Assembly (NCBI GenBank): GCA_024220525.1 | Contig: JAMYWO010000045.1 | Location: forward strand, 141,272 to 205,271 | Length of the DNA stretch: 64,000 nucleotides | Direction of reading: 5' to 3' | Source: Cochliopodium minus | Lineage: Eukaryota; Discosea; Himatismenida; Cochliopodiidae | Shown here: positions 46,120 to 57,478 of the stretch, in pieces | Numbering within the stretch: the stretch's first letter is position 1 | Layout of the letters: each line of letters starts with the position of its first letter | Notes under the pieces: model-generated | Database searches by the model: none | Told to the model about the DNA's origin: nothing | What the model saw: the letters and a program-made list of their open reading frames with translations, nothing else | Program-made: the position numbers and the translations under genes

Positions 46120-48147
46120 ATGAACACAAAATTACAAAATATAAGAATCACAGGTAAAAATTTATGAGAGATATATATGAATTCTATGACTTTTTTTTGA
46201 AATAATAAGTGCTTGGTGATGGAGGAACTGGTATTATCATAATAATTTGAAACAAATCATTTTTTGAAATTATTATCCTCCCAATATCATTTTAAAGGAA
46301 ATAAAACAGCATGTATTATCCAATATTGTTCCAATCATTTTGTTGAATGTAAATATAATAAAAAAAGCTTGCTTTATTTTTTATTTTTATTGAATATAAA
46401 ATTATTTATATAAAGCATATGATGTAACAATTGAAGATTCATATACAAAAAGTACAGTAATAGATGGAGAGAAGGTAAGACTTGAAATTTTAGATACAGC
46501 AGGGTAAAAATAAAAATTTATAAAAAAATAAAAAAATAAAAAAAATCAAATTATAAATTAAAACTTTTTTTTTAGACAAGAAGAATTCGCACCTTTAAGA
46601 GATCAATGGATAAGAGATTCAGATGCTTTAATGGTTGGATTCAGTATAACCTCGAGAATTTCACTTGAAGCAGTAGGAAATTTCATTGAAAATATAAAAA
46701 AAACAAAAAAATGTTCGATAAATGATGGTAGATTTCCCTTTAATTTAATTATTAAAAATTATATTCTTGTAGTTGTGATAGTGCTTACTGGAAATAAAGG
46801 CGAGTTTAAAATATTTTTTTTGTTTCATTTAATATCTTTCCTTTAGTTGATTTAGTTGATAAAAGAGAGGTTTCAACATATGAAGGACTTTTACTTGCAA
46901 ATGAATTGGGTTGTGAATATTTCGAAACTTCTGCGAAAACAAGACACAACATCATAGAAAGTTTTGAACATCTAGCGAGAGAATATAGAAAATCAAAAAG
47001 AAATCCAAACTATTTCCAAAACAAATTGAATAAAATCAAAATGGTTACTCTGTTGATTGGAAAAGGATGGTTTGAAATGTTATCAGCTATATTTAGTTCG
47101 AGATTTGAAGATTTTGAAACACCAAATATCAACAAAAATCTTAAAAACGTTTGGCTTTTGATATTTTCTTTCGTTGTGAAAAATGAAGAAGATAGAATGA
47201 GTTGTAGACTTGTTTGCAAATATTGGAATGATCTCATTTTGAATAATTTCCCAATAAAATTTAAAAAAACTGAAATCCCTCAAGCAATGTCTCTTTCAAC
47301 AAAAGAGGGAAAATTAATAGCAACTAATACGAGAAAAAACGAATTAAATGATTCAAATGTGAATAGCGAAGTAGCATTCATTGATGCTTCTAATGTAAAA
47401 ACTATTCACGACCGATCAACAAAAGAAGACAGAATTCAAAAGAGTTATGATTTTAAACAATATTACCACAAAAATATTTCTTTTGTCTTTTATAACATTC
47501 ATAAACTCAAGACATTGATAGAAAATGGAGATTATAAATTATTTGATAGTGATGAAAGAAATTGGGAATCTTGCAAAAAAACTCTTTTAGAAAATTTTTC
47601 TTTTGGAAAAGTTATCATGGTTGGTGATTTATCCTCTAAGAGTGTTGCTTTTCAAATATTGAAGGATGCAAATATACCCAATCCTTTAAACAAGTATGAT
47701 GATGAAAAAGAAGGAGAGATAATAGACAGATTTCAACATTTTTATTCTCTTTGCAAAGATCCTAAAAAAAAAGAAAATTACCAACCTTTTTTTCATTCAT
47801 TTGTAAAAATGAACAAAATAGAGTTGAAATATTTGAATGATTACATTGACAACAAATTTCAATCAAAAAAAGAAATCAAAATACCTTTGGATCATTTTGT
47901 GGCCCAAATGAAGAAAAATGAAAATAAATGGGTGGGAAAAATTAATTTGATTAATTCAAATGATTTCGATCTGAAAATCAAAGTTTTTTGTTCTGATCTT
48001 TATGGCAAAAACAATTTCACTTTGAAAAAAGGATTTTCTATGGATTATAATTTTGAAACATATACGAATGTAGAAGGAACTTTCTTGTTGTTTATGATAA
48101 AAAAGTTATTCAAAAAAACTTTTTTCTTTGTGAAACTAAAATATTAA
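46120..48147 (+). CDS. Ras GTPase-F-box-like fusion, paralogue B
   Basis: Seven exons (46120-46153, 46210-46230, 46298-46348, 46416-46503, 46576-46727, 46773-46799, 46847-48147) close to 557 residues. P-loop GDGGTGNKTAC with the inserted Asn. Switch I is [12 protein letters not shown] (Pro34 of Ras replaced by Val); DTAGQEEF, TGNKVDL and ETSAKTR are kept. The F-box-like motif ([16 protein letters not shown]) is followed by [13 protein letters not shown], a good match to the first motif of NYN nucleases, and the C-terminal beta-rich domain ([19 protein letters not shown]). The intron between 46799 and 46847 uses a GC donor (GCGAGT). The effector-loop change suggests its partners differ from canonical Ras effectors. 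Confidence 0.85.
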
Positions 48148-48438
48148 ATTGAATAATGTTAAAAAAATAAGGTTATTTTCTTGCAAACACAATGTTATTA
48201 AAATCTTTGGTTAATTTAATGTATCTTTTTTTATTGATTTTGAAATTCAAAATTCCATTTCTCATTAAGATATAAAATTTATGATTTATATTCAATGGTT
48301 CTTGTTTCTAAATATTGAAACTGAGGAAATTGGATGAAAAAAAATTTACACCAATAACCAAGCTTTTGAAAAAATAATATAAAAAAATAATTTGAAAGGG
48401 AAACACAATCAAATTTTGAACCGTTGAAATTAAAAAAA

Positions 48439-50414
48439 ATGGAAACAAAAACATTAAAGATAATCACTTTGGGAGATGGAGGAACAGGTATAATGATTCA
48501 TTTATAAAAGTTAAAAATAAAAAAAATATTCAAAAAAAAAAAAGGTAACAAAACTACTTGTATTATCAAATATTGCACTGGTCATTTTGTTGAAAGTAAA
48601 TCAAATTTTTCTTAAACTAAATTTCTTATTTATTTTTTTTTTATGAAAAGCATATGATCCAACAATAGAAGATACATATACCAAGGATACAGTAATTGAT
48701 GGAGAAAAAATCAAGCTTGAGATTTTAGATACAGCTGGGTAAGAAAATTATATTAAAAAATTTTATTTTTAAAATTTTATTTTAAATAAAATTAAAATGA
48801 ATTTTTTTTTCTAGCCAAGAAGAATTTGCTGCATTGAGAGAGCAGTGGATCAAGGATTCGGAGGTTTTCATGGTTGGCTTCAGTTTGATTTCGAGAGTCT
48901 CTTATGATCAAGTTATCAATTTCGTTGATCAAATTGAAAATGTAACAAATCTTCCAATTAATGATGGTAAAATTTAATTTTAATTTCTTTCAAAAATTAA
49001 TAATTTTTTCAAATAAAAAGTTGTTTTAGTCTTAACGGGAAACAAAGGTAAAATAATTCATTTTTATTTATCTTATTATTTTTTAAAAATAAAAAAAGTT
49101 GATTTGGTTAAGAAAAGGGAAGTTTCAATGTACCAAGGGCTTGCGCTTGCAAACAAATTAGGATGTGAATACTTCGAAACTTCTGCGAAAACAGGAAAAA
49201 ATTTGATTGATAGCTTTGAGCATGTAGTGAGAGAATATAGAAAATCGAAAAGGTATCCCAATTATTTCAAAGAAAAAGAGAAAAACAGTAAAAATATTAC
49301 ATGTTTATTCGGAAGTGGATGGTTTGAAATGTTTTCATTTTTAATCAATCTAACATTTGAAAATTTCGAAACACCAAACATCAACAAAAATCTTAAAAAC
49401 GTTTGGGTATTGATATTTTCTTACATTGTCAAAAATGTAGAGGATAGAATGAGTTGTAAATTGGTTTGCAAATATTGGAATGATCTCATTTCAAACAATT
49501 TCCCCATTCAAATATTGAAAAGTGAATTTCCAACCGCAAAACTACTTTCAACAAGTGAGGGAAAAATAATAGCAACAAATTCGTGGGAAAATCTTTTGGA
49601 AAAATCAAATGTGCTTCGAGAAGTTGTATTCATTGATGCTTCGGATGTTAGAACAGTTCATGAAACAAAGATAAAAGAAGATTGTATTGAAAATGGATAT
49701 AAATTTAAATATCAACATCATAAAGACATCACTTTTATAATTCATAACTCTCATAAACTCAAAGAAATGGTCGAAAATGGAGATTATAGAGTTTTAAATT
49801 GTAAAAATGAAAGTTGGGAAATAAACAAAAAAACACTTTTGGAAAAGTTTTCTTTTGGAAAAGTGTTTATGTTTGACAACATTCTCTCAAAGGATATTGT
49901 ACTGCAGATATTGTCAAATGCCAAAATTCCAAACCCCCTTATAAGATATCATGAAAATGAGGAAACTTATTGTATTTTCTCTGCTTGCTATTCTCTTTGT
50001 AAAAACCCAAAAAAAAGAGAAAGTTACGATTTTTGTGTTTTTTGCTTTAAAAGTATACAAGAAAATGAATTGAATGATTTGAATATATATTTAAACAACA
50101 AATTTCAATCAAAAAAAGAAATCAAAATACCTTTTGAAAATTTTGTGATTGAAATGAAAAATAAAGATGAGAATTCTTGGTTTGGAAAAATTAATTTGAT
50201 CAATACAAACAATTTCGATTTGAAAGTGGATGTTTATTGTTCTCATGATTTCAATTGTGAAAAAACAAATTTTTCTGTCAAAAAGGGTTTCTCTTTTGAC
50301 TTTAATTTTGTTACAAAGGAGTGTGTAAAAGGAACTTTCTTGTTGTTTCAGTTTAAGAAATTATTCAAAAAAACTTTTTTCATTGTCAAAATAAATTACC
50401 CAAATCAGAATTAA
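48439..50414 (+). CDS. Ras GTPase-F-box-like fusion, paralogue C
   Basis: Six exons (48439-48487, 48545-48595, 48651-48738, 48815-48966, 49021-49047, 49099-50414) close to 560 residues. P-loop GDGGTGNKTTC, switch [35 protein letters not shown]. The F-box-like motif reads [18 protein letters not shown]. The middle domain has [16 protein letters not shown], then [19 protein letters not shown] and [14 protein letters not shown]. The C-terminal domain has [20 protein letters not shown]. It is nearly identical to paralogue E in several exons and in one intron, so these two arose by recent duplication or conversion. No membrane anchor is present. Confidence 0.87.
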
Positions 50415-50560
50415 AATAAAATTTACTTTCAATAGTTTGTTTTTTAAAAGTGAGTTGGTCTTAATAAAAAGTAATTTTTAAAATATTAAAAAATTATTGT
50501 TTATTTCTTTTATTTTAAATGTTTTCCCAAAAGATTCCAATCAGAAAGAGAAATTCCCTT

Positions 50561-52614
50561 TCAAACTAAATATTGAGGTTTAATAAAGAAAAAAGTTTTT
50601 TTGAACAACTTCTTGATCTGAAACAAAATGAAAGTTCCTTTTGTACACTCTTTTGTTTCAAAAACAAGCTGAAAAGAAGATCCTTTTTTCAAGCTAAAAT
50701 TTTTTTGGCACTTGAAATCATGAGAACAAAAAACATCCACTTTCAAATCGAAATTGTTTGAATTGATCAAATTAATTTTTCCAACCCAAGAATTCTCTTC
50801 AGTAGAATTCATTTCTGTAACAAAAAGTTGAACAGGTATTTTAATTTCTTTTTTTGTTTGAAATTTGTTATCAATATAATTGTTCAATTCAATTAATTTG
50901 CTTTTGTAAATTGTTTGAAAGTAATGAGTACAAAAGTAATATTTTTCTCTCTTTTTTGGATTTTTGCAAAGGGAATAAGAAAGAGTGAAAATATAATTTG
51001 TTTCATCGTTATTCAAATTCAAATTGTTTGGTATTTTTGCTTCTTTCAATATTTGGAAAGCAATATTTTTAGAACAAATGTCATCAACCATTATTAATTT
51101 TCCAAAAGAAAAGATTTTTTTAAAGAATTTTTGAGAAGATTCCCAATTCTTATCTCCACATCCAAAATTTTTGTATTCTCCATTTTCAACTATTTTTTTC
51201 AGTTTATGAGCATTGTAGAAAACAATAGTTATATCATTATGGTTGTTGTACTTTTTAAAATCATATCCCTTTTGAATACAATCTTCTTTGAAAACATTAT
51301 CATGAATTGTTCTTACATCAGATCCATCAATAAATACAATTTGTCTTATTTCATTAGAAAATAAAACTTTTTGGTAAGAGTTATTAGCTATTATCTTTCC
51401 TTCTCTAGTTGACAGTGACATTGCTTGAGGACTTTCAATTATTTTTTTTACCTGGCTGGGAAAATAGTTCATAATGAGATCATTCCAATATTTACAAACC
51501 AATCTACAATCCATTTTGTCTTCTTGATTTTTGACAATGTAAGAAAATATCAAAACCCAAACGTTTTTGAGGTTTTTGTTGATGTTTGGTGTTTCAAAAT
51601 CTGAGAATTTTGAACTATAAATCGTCGAGAACATTTCAAACCATCCCTTTCCATATAAACCAGTGAAGTTACCTTTTTTGTTCCCTTTATTTTGAAAATA
51701 ATTCAAATCTTTTATTGATTTTCTGTATTCTCTAACTATATGCTCAAAGCTTTCTTTGATATTGTGTCCCGTTTTCGCTGATGTTTCAAAATATTCACAA
51801 CCCCAAGTTTGTGCCAAAGAGATTCCCTCTATTGTCGAGACCTCTCTCTTATCAATTAAATCAACTAAAATGGGAGAAATAAATAAATAAATAAATTGGA
51901 TTTTTTAGTAATTGAATACCTTTATTCCCAACCAAAACCAACACAACTAAAAAAAAAAAATTTAAAAAAAAAAAATTTTTTTTAATTTAAAAAGTCTTCA
52001 CCTTCATCTATTCGACGATCTTTTGCTCTTTCTATTTCACCTTTAAAACCATTTAATTGTTCGAAAGAAGGTCTAGATATCAAACTGAATCCTACCATGA
52101 ATACATCTGCGCTCATTATGGTTTGTTCTCTGAGAACTTTGAATTCTTCTTGTCTTAAAAAAAGAATTAAATCAAATCAAATCCATTTTAAAATGATATT
52201 CAGTGAATTTGTGGACATGAAAATTAATAAAATTTTATACCCAGCGGTATCCAAAATCTCCAGCCTTATTTTTTCTCCATCTATTATGGTATTCTTTGTG
52301 TAGCTTTAATTCATCAAGAAATATTATTTTCATAGTACAAAAAAATAACTAGATTTACGAATCATCAATTGTTGGATCATATTCTAACGATTACAGAAGA
52401 TGAAAATTTTAAAAATCAATTTAACTAAAGATATTGAATATTTTACCAACAATGAAATTCCCAGTGCAATATTTGATAATACTTGCAGTTTTGTTTCCTT
52501 TTTGTGAAAATGAAGTCCAAAATTCAAAATGCATTTTTAGATATTCGAAATTTAAATTGATTTACCACATCCACCATCTCCTAATGTTATTATTCTTAAT
52601 TTTTTGGAATCCAT
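50561..52614 (-). CDS. Ras GTPase-F-box-like fusion, paralogue D (inverted)
   Basis: Seven exons (52566-52614, 52447-52497, 52359-52383, 52241-52303, 52002-52153, 51920-51946, 50561-51864) close to 556 residues. It is the only array member on the minus strand, head to head with E (68 bp between start codons). P-loop GDGGCGNKTAS, switch I YDPTIDDSYTKN, DTAGQEEFKVL, VGNKVDL, ETSAKTG. The F-box-like motif ([16 protein letters not shown]) is followed by IVFIDGSDVRTIH and the beta-rich C-terminus ([20 protein letters not shown]). It keeps the extra intron inside the switch I serine codon that paralogue A also has and B, C and E lack, pointing to intron loss in the others. Confidence 0.85.
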
Positions 52615-52682
52615 AGAAATGAAAATTAGCAACTTCTTTTGATTTTATTTTTAAAAAATGTGAAAAAAAAAAAAAATTTGAA

Positions 52683-54697
52683 ATGTCATCCAATACATTA
52701 AAGATAATCACACTTGGAGATGGTGGGATTGGTAAATTTAATCAATATAAATTTAAAATTTAATAATTAAATTAAAATTTTCTGGCCTAAGGTAACAAAA
52801 CTTCTTGTATTATCAAATATTGCACTGGTCATTTCGTTGAAAGTAAATCAAATTTTTCTTAAACTAAATTTCTTATTTATTTTTTTTTTATGAAAAGCAT
52901 ATGATCCAACAATAGAAGATATATATATAAAGGATACAGTAATTGATGGAGAAAAAATCAATCTTGAGATTTTAGATACAGCTGGGTATGAAAATTATAT
53001 TAAAAAAATTTTAAAAAAATTCACTGAAATAAAAAATTGATTTGTAATTTTTCATTTAGGCAAGAAGAATTTACTGCATTGAGAGATCAGTGGATCAAGG
53101 ATTCAGAGGTGTTTATGGTTGGCTTCAGTGTGATTTCAAGAGTCTCTTTCGAACAAGTTATCAATTTTACTGATCATATTGCAAGAACACTTTCTCTTAC
53201 AACTAATGTAAGTTTAATTAGTGATGGTAAATAAAATTAATATAATAAATATTGTTTTAAAATAATTCAATAAAATATTAAAGTTGTTTTAGTCTTAACT
53301 GGAAATAAAGGTACATTACTTTATAATATCTTTATTTTATTATTTTATATTTGACTATTTTTTAATAATATTAATAATAATAAAAAGCTGATCTAACTAA
53401 TAGAGAAGTATCAACTTATGAAGGAATTTTGCTTGCAAACAAATTAAGATGTGGATACTTTGAAACTTCCGCGAAAACAGGAAAGAATATCAAAGAAAGT
53501 TTTGAGCATATAGTGAGAGAATATAGGAAATCAAAAAGAAATCCATTATATTTCCAAAATAAAATTAAAAACACTAAAAATATTACCTGTTTATTTGGAA
53601 GTGGATGGTTTGAAATGTTTTCTTCGATTTACAATCCAATATTTGAAAATTTCGAAACACCAAACATCAACAAAAATCTTAAAAACGTTTGGGTATTGAT
53701 ATTTTCTTACATTGTCAAAAATGTAGAGGATAGAATGAGTTGTAAATTGGTTTGCAAATATTGGAATGATCTCGTTTCAAATAATTTCCCCATTCAAATA
53801 TTGAAAAGTGATTTTCCAACCGCAATCTCACTTTCAACAAGTGAGGGGAAAATAATAGCAACAAACTCATGGAAAAATCTATTGGAAAAATCAAATGTGC
53901 TTCGAGAAGTTGTATTCATTGATGCTTCAGATGTTAGAACAGTTCATGAAACAAAGTCAAAAAAAGAAGATTGTATTGAAAAAGGGTTGAAATTTAAAAA
54001 ACGTCACCATAAAGACATCACCGTTATAATTCATAACTCTCATAAACTCAAAGAAATGATTGAAAATGGAGAATATAAATTATTTGGTAGTGAAGACAGA
54101 AAATGGGAAACAAATAAAAAAACCCTTTTGAAAAAGTTTTCTTTTGGAAAAGTGTTTATGTTTGATAACATTTTCTCAAAGGATGTTGCATACCAACTAT
54201 TTAAAGATGTCAAAATACCAAACCCAAAAATAAGATATAATGAAATAGAAGCTAGTTCTATTAATAGTGTTTGTTATTTTCTTTGTAAAAACCCAAAAAA
54301 AAGAGAAAGCTACGATTTTTGTGTTCGTCATTTTTTAGAAATAAACAAAAGAGAACTTGTTGATTTAAATAGATACATTGACAACCAATTTCAGTCAAAG
54401 AAAGAAATCAAAATACCAATAGAGGAATTCGTTCTTGAAATGGAAAGAGAAGAGAATTCTTGGTTTGGAAAAATTAATTTAATAAATTCAAACGATTTCG
54501 ATCTGAAAGGGAAGGTATTCTGTTCTCATGATTTCAATTGCGAAAAAACGAGCTTTATTTTGAAAAAGGGATTCTCCTTTGAATTTAATTTTGATACAAA
54601 AGAGAACACCATAGGAACTTTCTTGCTATTTCAGATCAAGAAATTATTCAAAAAAACTTTTTTCATTATAAAACTTGAATACTTAAATAAGAATTAA
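52683..54697 (+). CDS. Ras GTPase-F-box-like fusion, paralogue E
   Basis: Six exons (52683-52731, 52792-52842, 52898-52985, 53060-53226, 53284-53310, 53388-54697) close to 563 residues. P-loop GDGGIGNKTSC, switch [13 protein letters not shown] (Ser39/Tyr40 region altered), DTAGQEEF, TGNKADL, ETSAKTG. The F-box-like motif ([16 protein letters not shown]), [16 protein letters not shown] and the beta-rich end ([20 protein letters not shown]) are all present. Its intron between exons 2 and 3 is almost identical to that of C, although D lies inverted between them. The 68-bp gap to D suggests a shared promoter. Confidence 0.87.
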
Positions 54698-54956
54698 AAC
54701 TTAATTTCCTTTCATTTCTAGTTCTATAAATAAAAAGTTTATTTCTTTGATTGTTTTTTTGAAAGGGAGTTGGGCTTTACTTTCTTATCTCTTTCTCATC
54801 TAGTTGTTCCTTACAAAAAAAAAAGAAAAAGAAAAATTAATTATATTTGTTTTTAAACTGGTTTCCCCAAGGATTTCTTCCATGATTTTCAAAGAGAATT
54901 CATATTTTTTTTTTAAATAATATATAATAAAAAAAAAAAAAAAAAATAAAAAAAAA

Positions 54957-55481
54957 ATGTTGAAATTTAATAAGAAATTTACCCAAAATAGTTTGAAAGT
55001 ATTCAATAATCTGATTCCAAATCAAAAAGCCTATTCCTCTTATTCATCCAAAGTAACAGAAACAGGAGGGAAACATTATGAAAACAAAATTGAAACTGGA
55101 AATGGAACTATCGTCTTTAATGGAGGAGCATATGAAACTCCTCATGTCAAACCATTTGAATTATTAATGTCATCATTAGGATTATGTTCCAACATCACAA
55201 TAAGAAGTAATCATTTCCTCTTTACCTAACATATTTCCTTTATGAAAATTATTTTATAAACAGTATATGCTGATAAAGCGAAACTACCACTGGATGATGT
55301 ATCCATAGATCTTGATATTGATAATGGTGTTCAACCAAACATTATAAATATGAATATAAAATTGAAAGGAGAGAAATTGACAGATGAAAACAGAAAATTC
55401 TTAATGGATGCTTCGCATAAATGCCCAATACATAAAATACTTTCAAATTCAACCATTATTAACATTAAAGAAATTAAATAA
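54957..55481 (+). CDS. OsmC/Ohr family peroxiredoxin-like protein with an N-terminal presequence
   Basis: Two exons (54957-55206, 55264-55481) give 155 residues. Residues 1-30 are basic/hydroxylated with no acidic residue (MLKFNKKFTQNSLKVFNN), a likely mitochondrial presequence. The domain follows: GGAYETPHVKPFELLMSSLG, then GLCSNITIR, and the second redox motif DASHKCPIHKIL. OsmC/Ohr proteins reduce organic hydroperoxides using two cysteines. Here the two Cys (GLCSN and HKCPIH) are both present, so activity is plausible. The family is typically bacterial, and eukaryotic copies often have organelle presequences. Confidence 0.82.
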
Positions 55482-55573
55482 AGTATATTTCCCATTCATA
55501 TGTTGTTTCCCTATTCACAGGGAAAATATAATTTCATAAATCAAAAAAAAAAAAATTGAAAGCATTCAAAAAA

Positions 55574-57223
55574 ATGATAAAAATAGACAGGAAGAAAATT
55601 GGTGTGATTAAAAATAAAGATAGAATCGATCAGAATGAAGATAATCTTCTCAAAAGAAAACCAACATACAACGGTAATACTTTGAAATGAAGAATATCAT
55701 CGTTATTAAATATAAAATTCTTGAAGAGATCCAAAATAGTTGTTTCTCATTCGAAAATACATTTGAGAAAGATGAAATAGTGTTAATAAACAGGTAAAAA
55801 GGAATGAAAAGAAAAAGAAAAAAAAATTCCAAAAATAATTTTCACTGAAAATTAATATTGAAAAAGATCAAGGTATAATAATAATTCCAGCTAAAAAGAA
55901 GAATCGATTATATTTATTATTAAAAAGAGGAGGATTCAGCTTTGGAAAAATAGGGATGCCTCAAAACAAAGAATACTGTATAATGAGCAAAGAGACGAAA
56001 GAACATCCAACAACAATCTACAGAGTAGTGTATCTTCTAAACGGGGAAGAGGAAAAGAAGCAATACAAAGATCTTCCTTCATTTTGGATCGGAAAACGGA
56101 ATTTCGCCGAAAAAAAAATAAATTTGAAATTTCAAAAAAGTGTAGATGAGTTGGTCGGTCATTACGCTTCCGAGAGGCAATTTCTTTGTTCCTCTTTTTC
56201 TATGGAGAGTAAGTTTAAAGTGGGTGAGAGGGTTTTGGTTCCTCTTTTGGTTGGTGGTTTCTTAAATGCCAGAATTGAAGTAAAAACAAACAAACAATCA
56301 TTTTTAATTAATAAATTTTACTATACGTTTATTTAAAAAATTATTTTTTAGATTTAATTATTTTTGATTTTTATTTTTTTTTACATTTGATTAATTTTTT
56401 TTTAGATTTAATTAATTTTTTATTTTATTTTAGGAAATAGTCGAGATAGAATGTCCTTATGGAACTCACGACTTGTTGGGATACAGAGTCACTTCAAGGA
56501 CGAAAGAAGAGGAAGAAAGAGGAGAGAAAGAAGAGGAAAACATCTACTATCTCCTCCCCCAAATACTCAAGTTCCACATTGATTTCTACGAAAGTGAAAA
56601 AAAGTCTGAAAAAAAGGCTACCAGTGTCATCCCTTTAAACCTTTCTTTTCAAAAAAAGTCTAAAAACATTTCTGTCATTAAAAGAGATGTTTTGAAGCAG
56701 ATTTCTCAGAAGCAGGTCGTTATTTTGGATGCTCCCAACATTGCTAAGTACCATGGAAAGAACAAGACTTTTTCTACTCGTGGTCTGAAGCTTGCTATTG
56801 ATCATTTTGAGAGTAAGGGTTATGATGTTCTAGCTATCTTGCCTGAACATTATTTGGAAGATACAGTAAAATAAATTATTTTATTTTTTTATTTTCATAT
56901 TTTATTTTATTTTTTAATTTCTTTTTATTTTTTTTTTCTAGAATGTTGATAAGAGCTTTCCTCATGGAGAGGATCTTAAAAGTCTTAGGGAATTGGAATC
57001 CCAAAATAAAATTTTCACTTGTCCCAAAGGAGATTATGATGATACATACACCATCGTTTACGCTCAAAGTAAAAATGGGATTATTGTAAGTAACGATAGG
57101 TTTAATGATTACATTGACAAAAACCCCAAAAAAGAATGGTGGATGAGAACTCATTGCTTAAACTTTTTGTTTGTTCTTGACGAATTCATTCCTAATCCTG
57201 ATTTTAAATGGCCCAAAAAGTGA
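55574..57223 (+). CDS. Regnase-like NYN-domain endoribonuclease
   Basis: Four exons (55574-55673, 55873-56279, 56434-56865, 56942-57223) close to 406 residues. The N-terminal half is basic with no recognised domain (YLLLKRGGFSFGKIG, ERVLVPLLVGGF). The C-terminal half matches the Zc3h12a/Regnase NYN RNase domain: VVILDAPNIAKYHG (first catalytic Asp), FSTRGLKLAIDHFESKGYDV, LRELESQNKIFTCPKGDYDD (second acidic cluster), and GIIVSNDRFNDYI (third Asp). It should cut RNA hairpins in the cytosol. The CCCH zinc finger of animal Regnase is absent. It directly follows the Ras-F-box array, whose middle domain starts with a similar motif. An open frame inside intron 1 (from 55687) is a decoy. Confidence 0.8.
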
Positions 57224-57478
57224 ATGTTTCTCTGTTCTCACTTTATGGTTTGATTTGATTCAAAAAAATGTTATTGTTTGTTCATTCCTCCATGTTACCA
57301 TTTATTTCCATCATCCACCCAACACAAATCTTATATTTTCAAAAAAATTAAAAAAACTTATTTTCAAACATAATATTATGACAGTTTTGACATCCAATTA
57401 ACTTTTATCAAATTATTAAATTGAATGAAAAGACAAAAATTACATGAATGTATTTAATTTTTATTTTATAATTTTTAT

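Noticed and set aside
55687-55793. Start and exon MKNIIVIKYK... in the Regnase-like gene
   Set aside because: It cannot be joined in phase to the next exon; using the upstream exon 55574-55673 closes the frame exactly.
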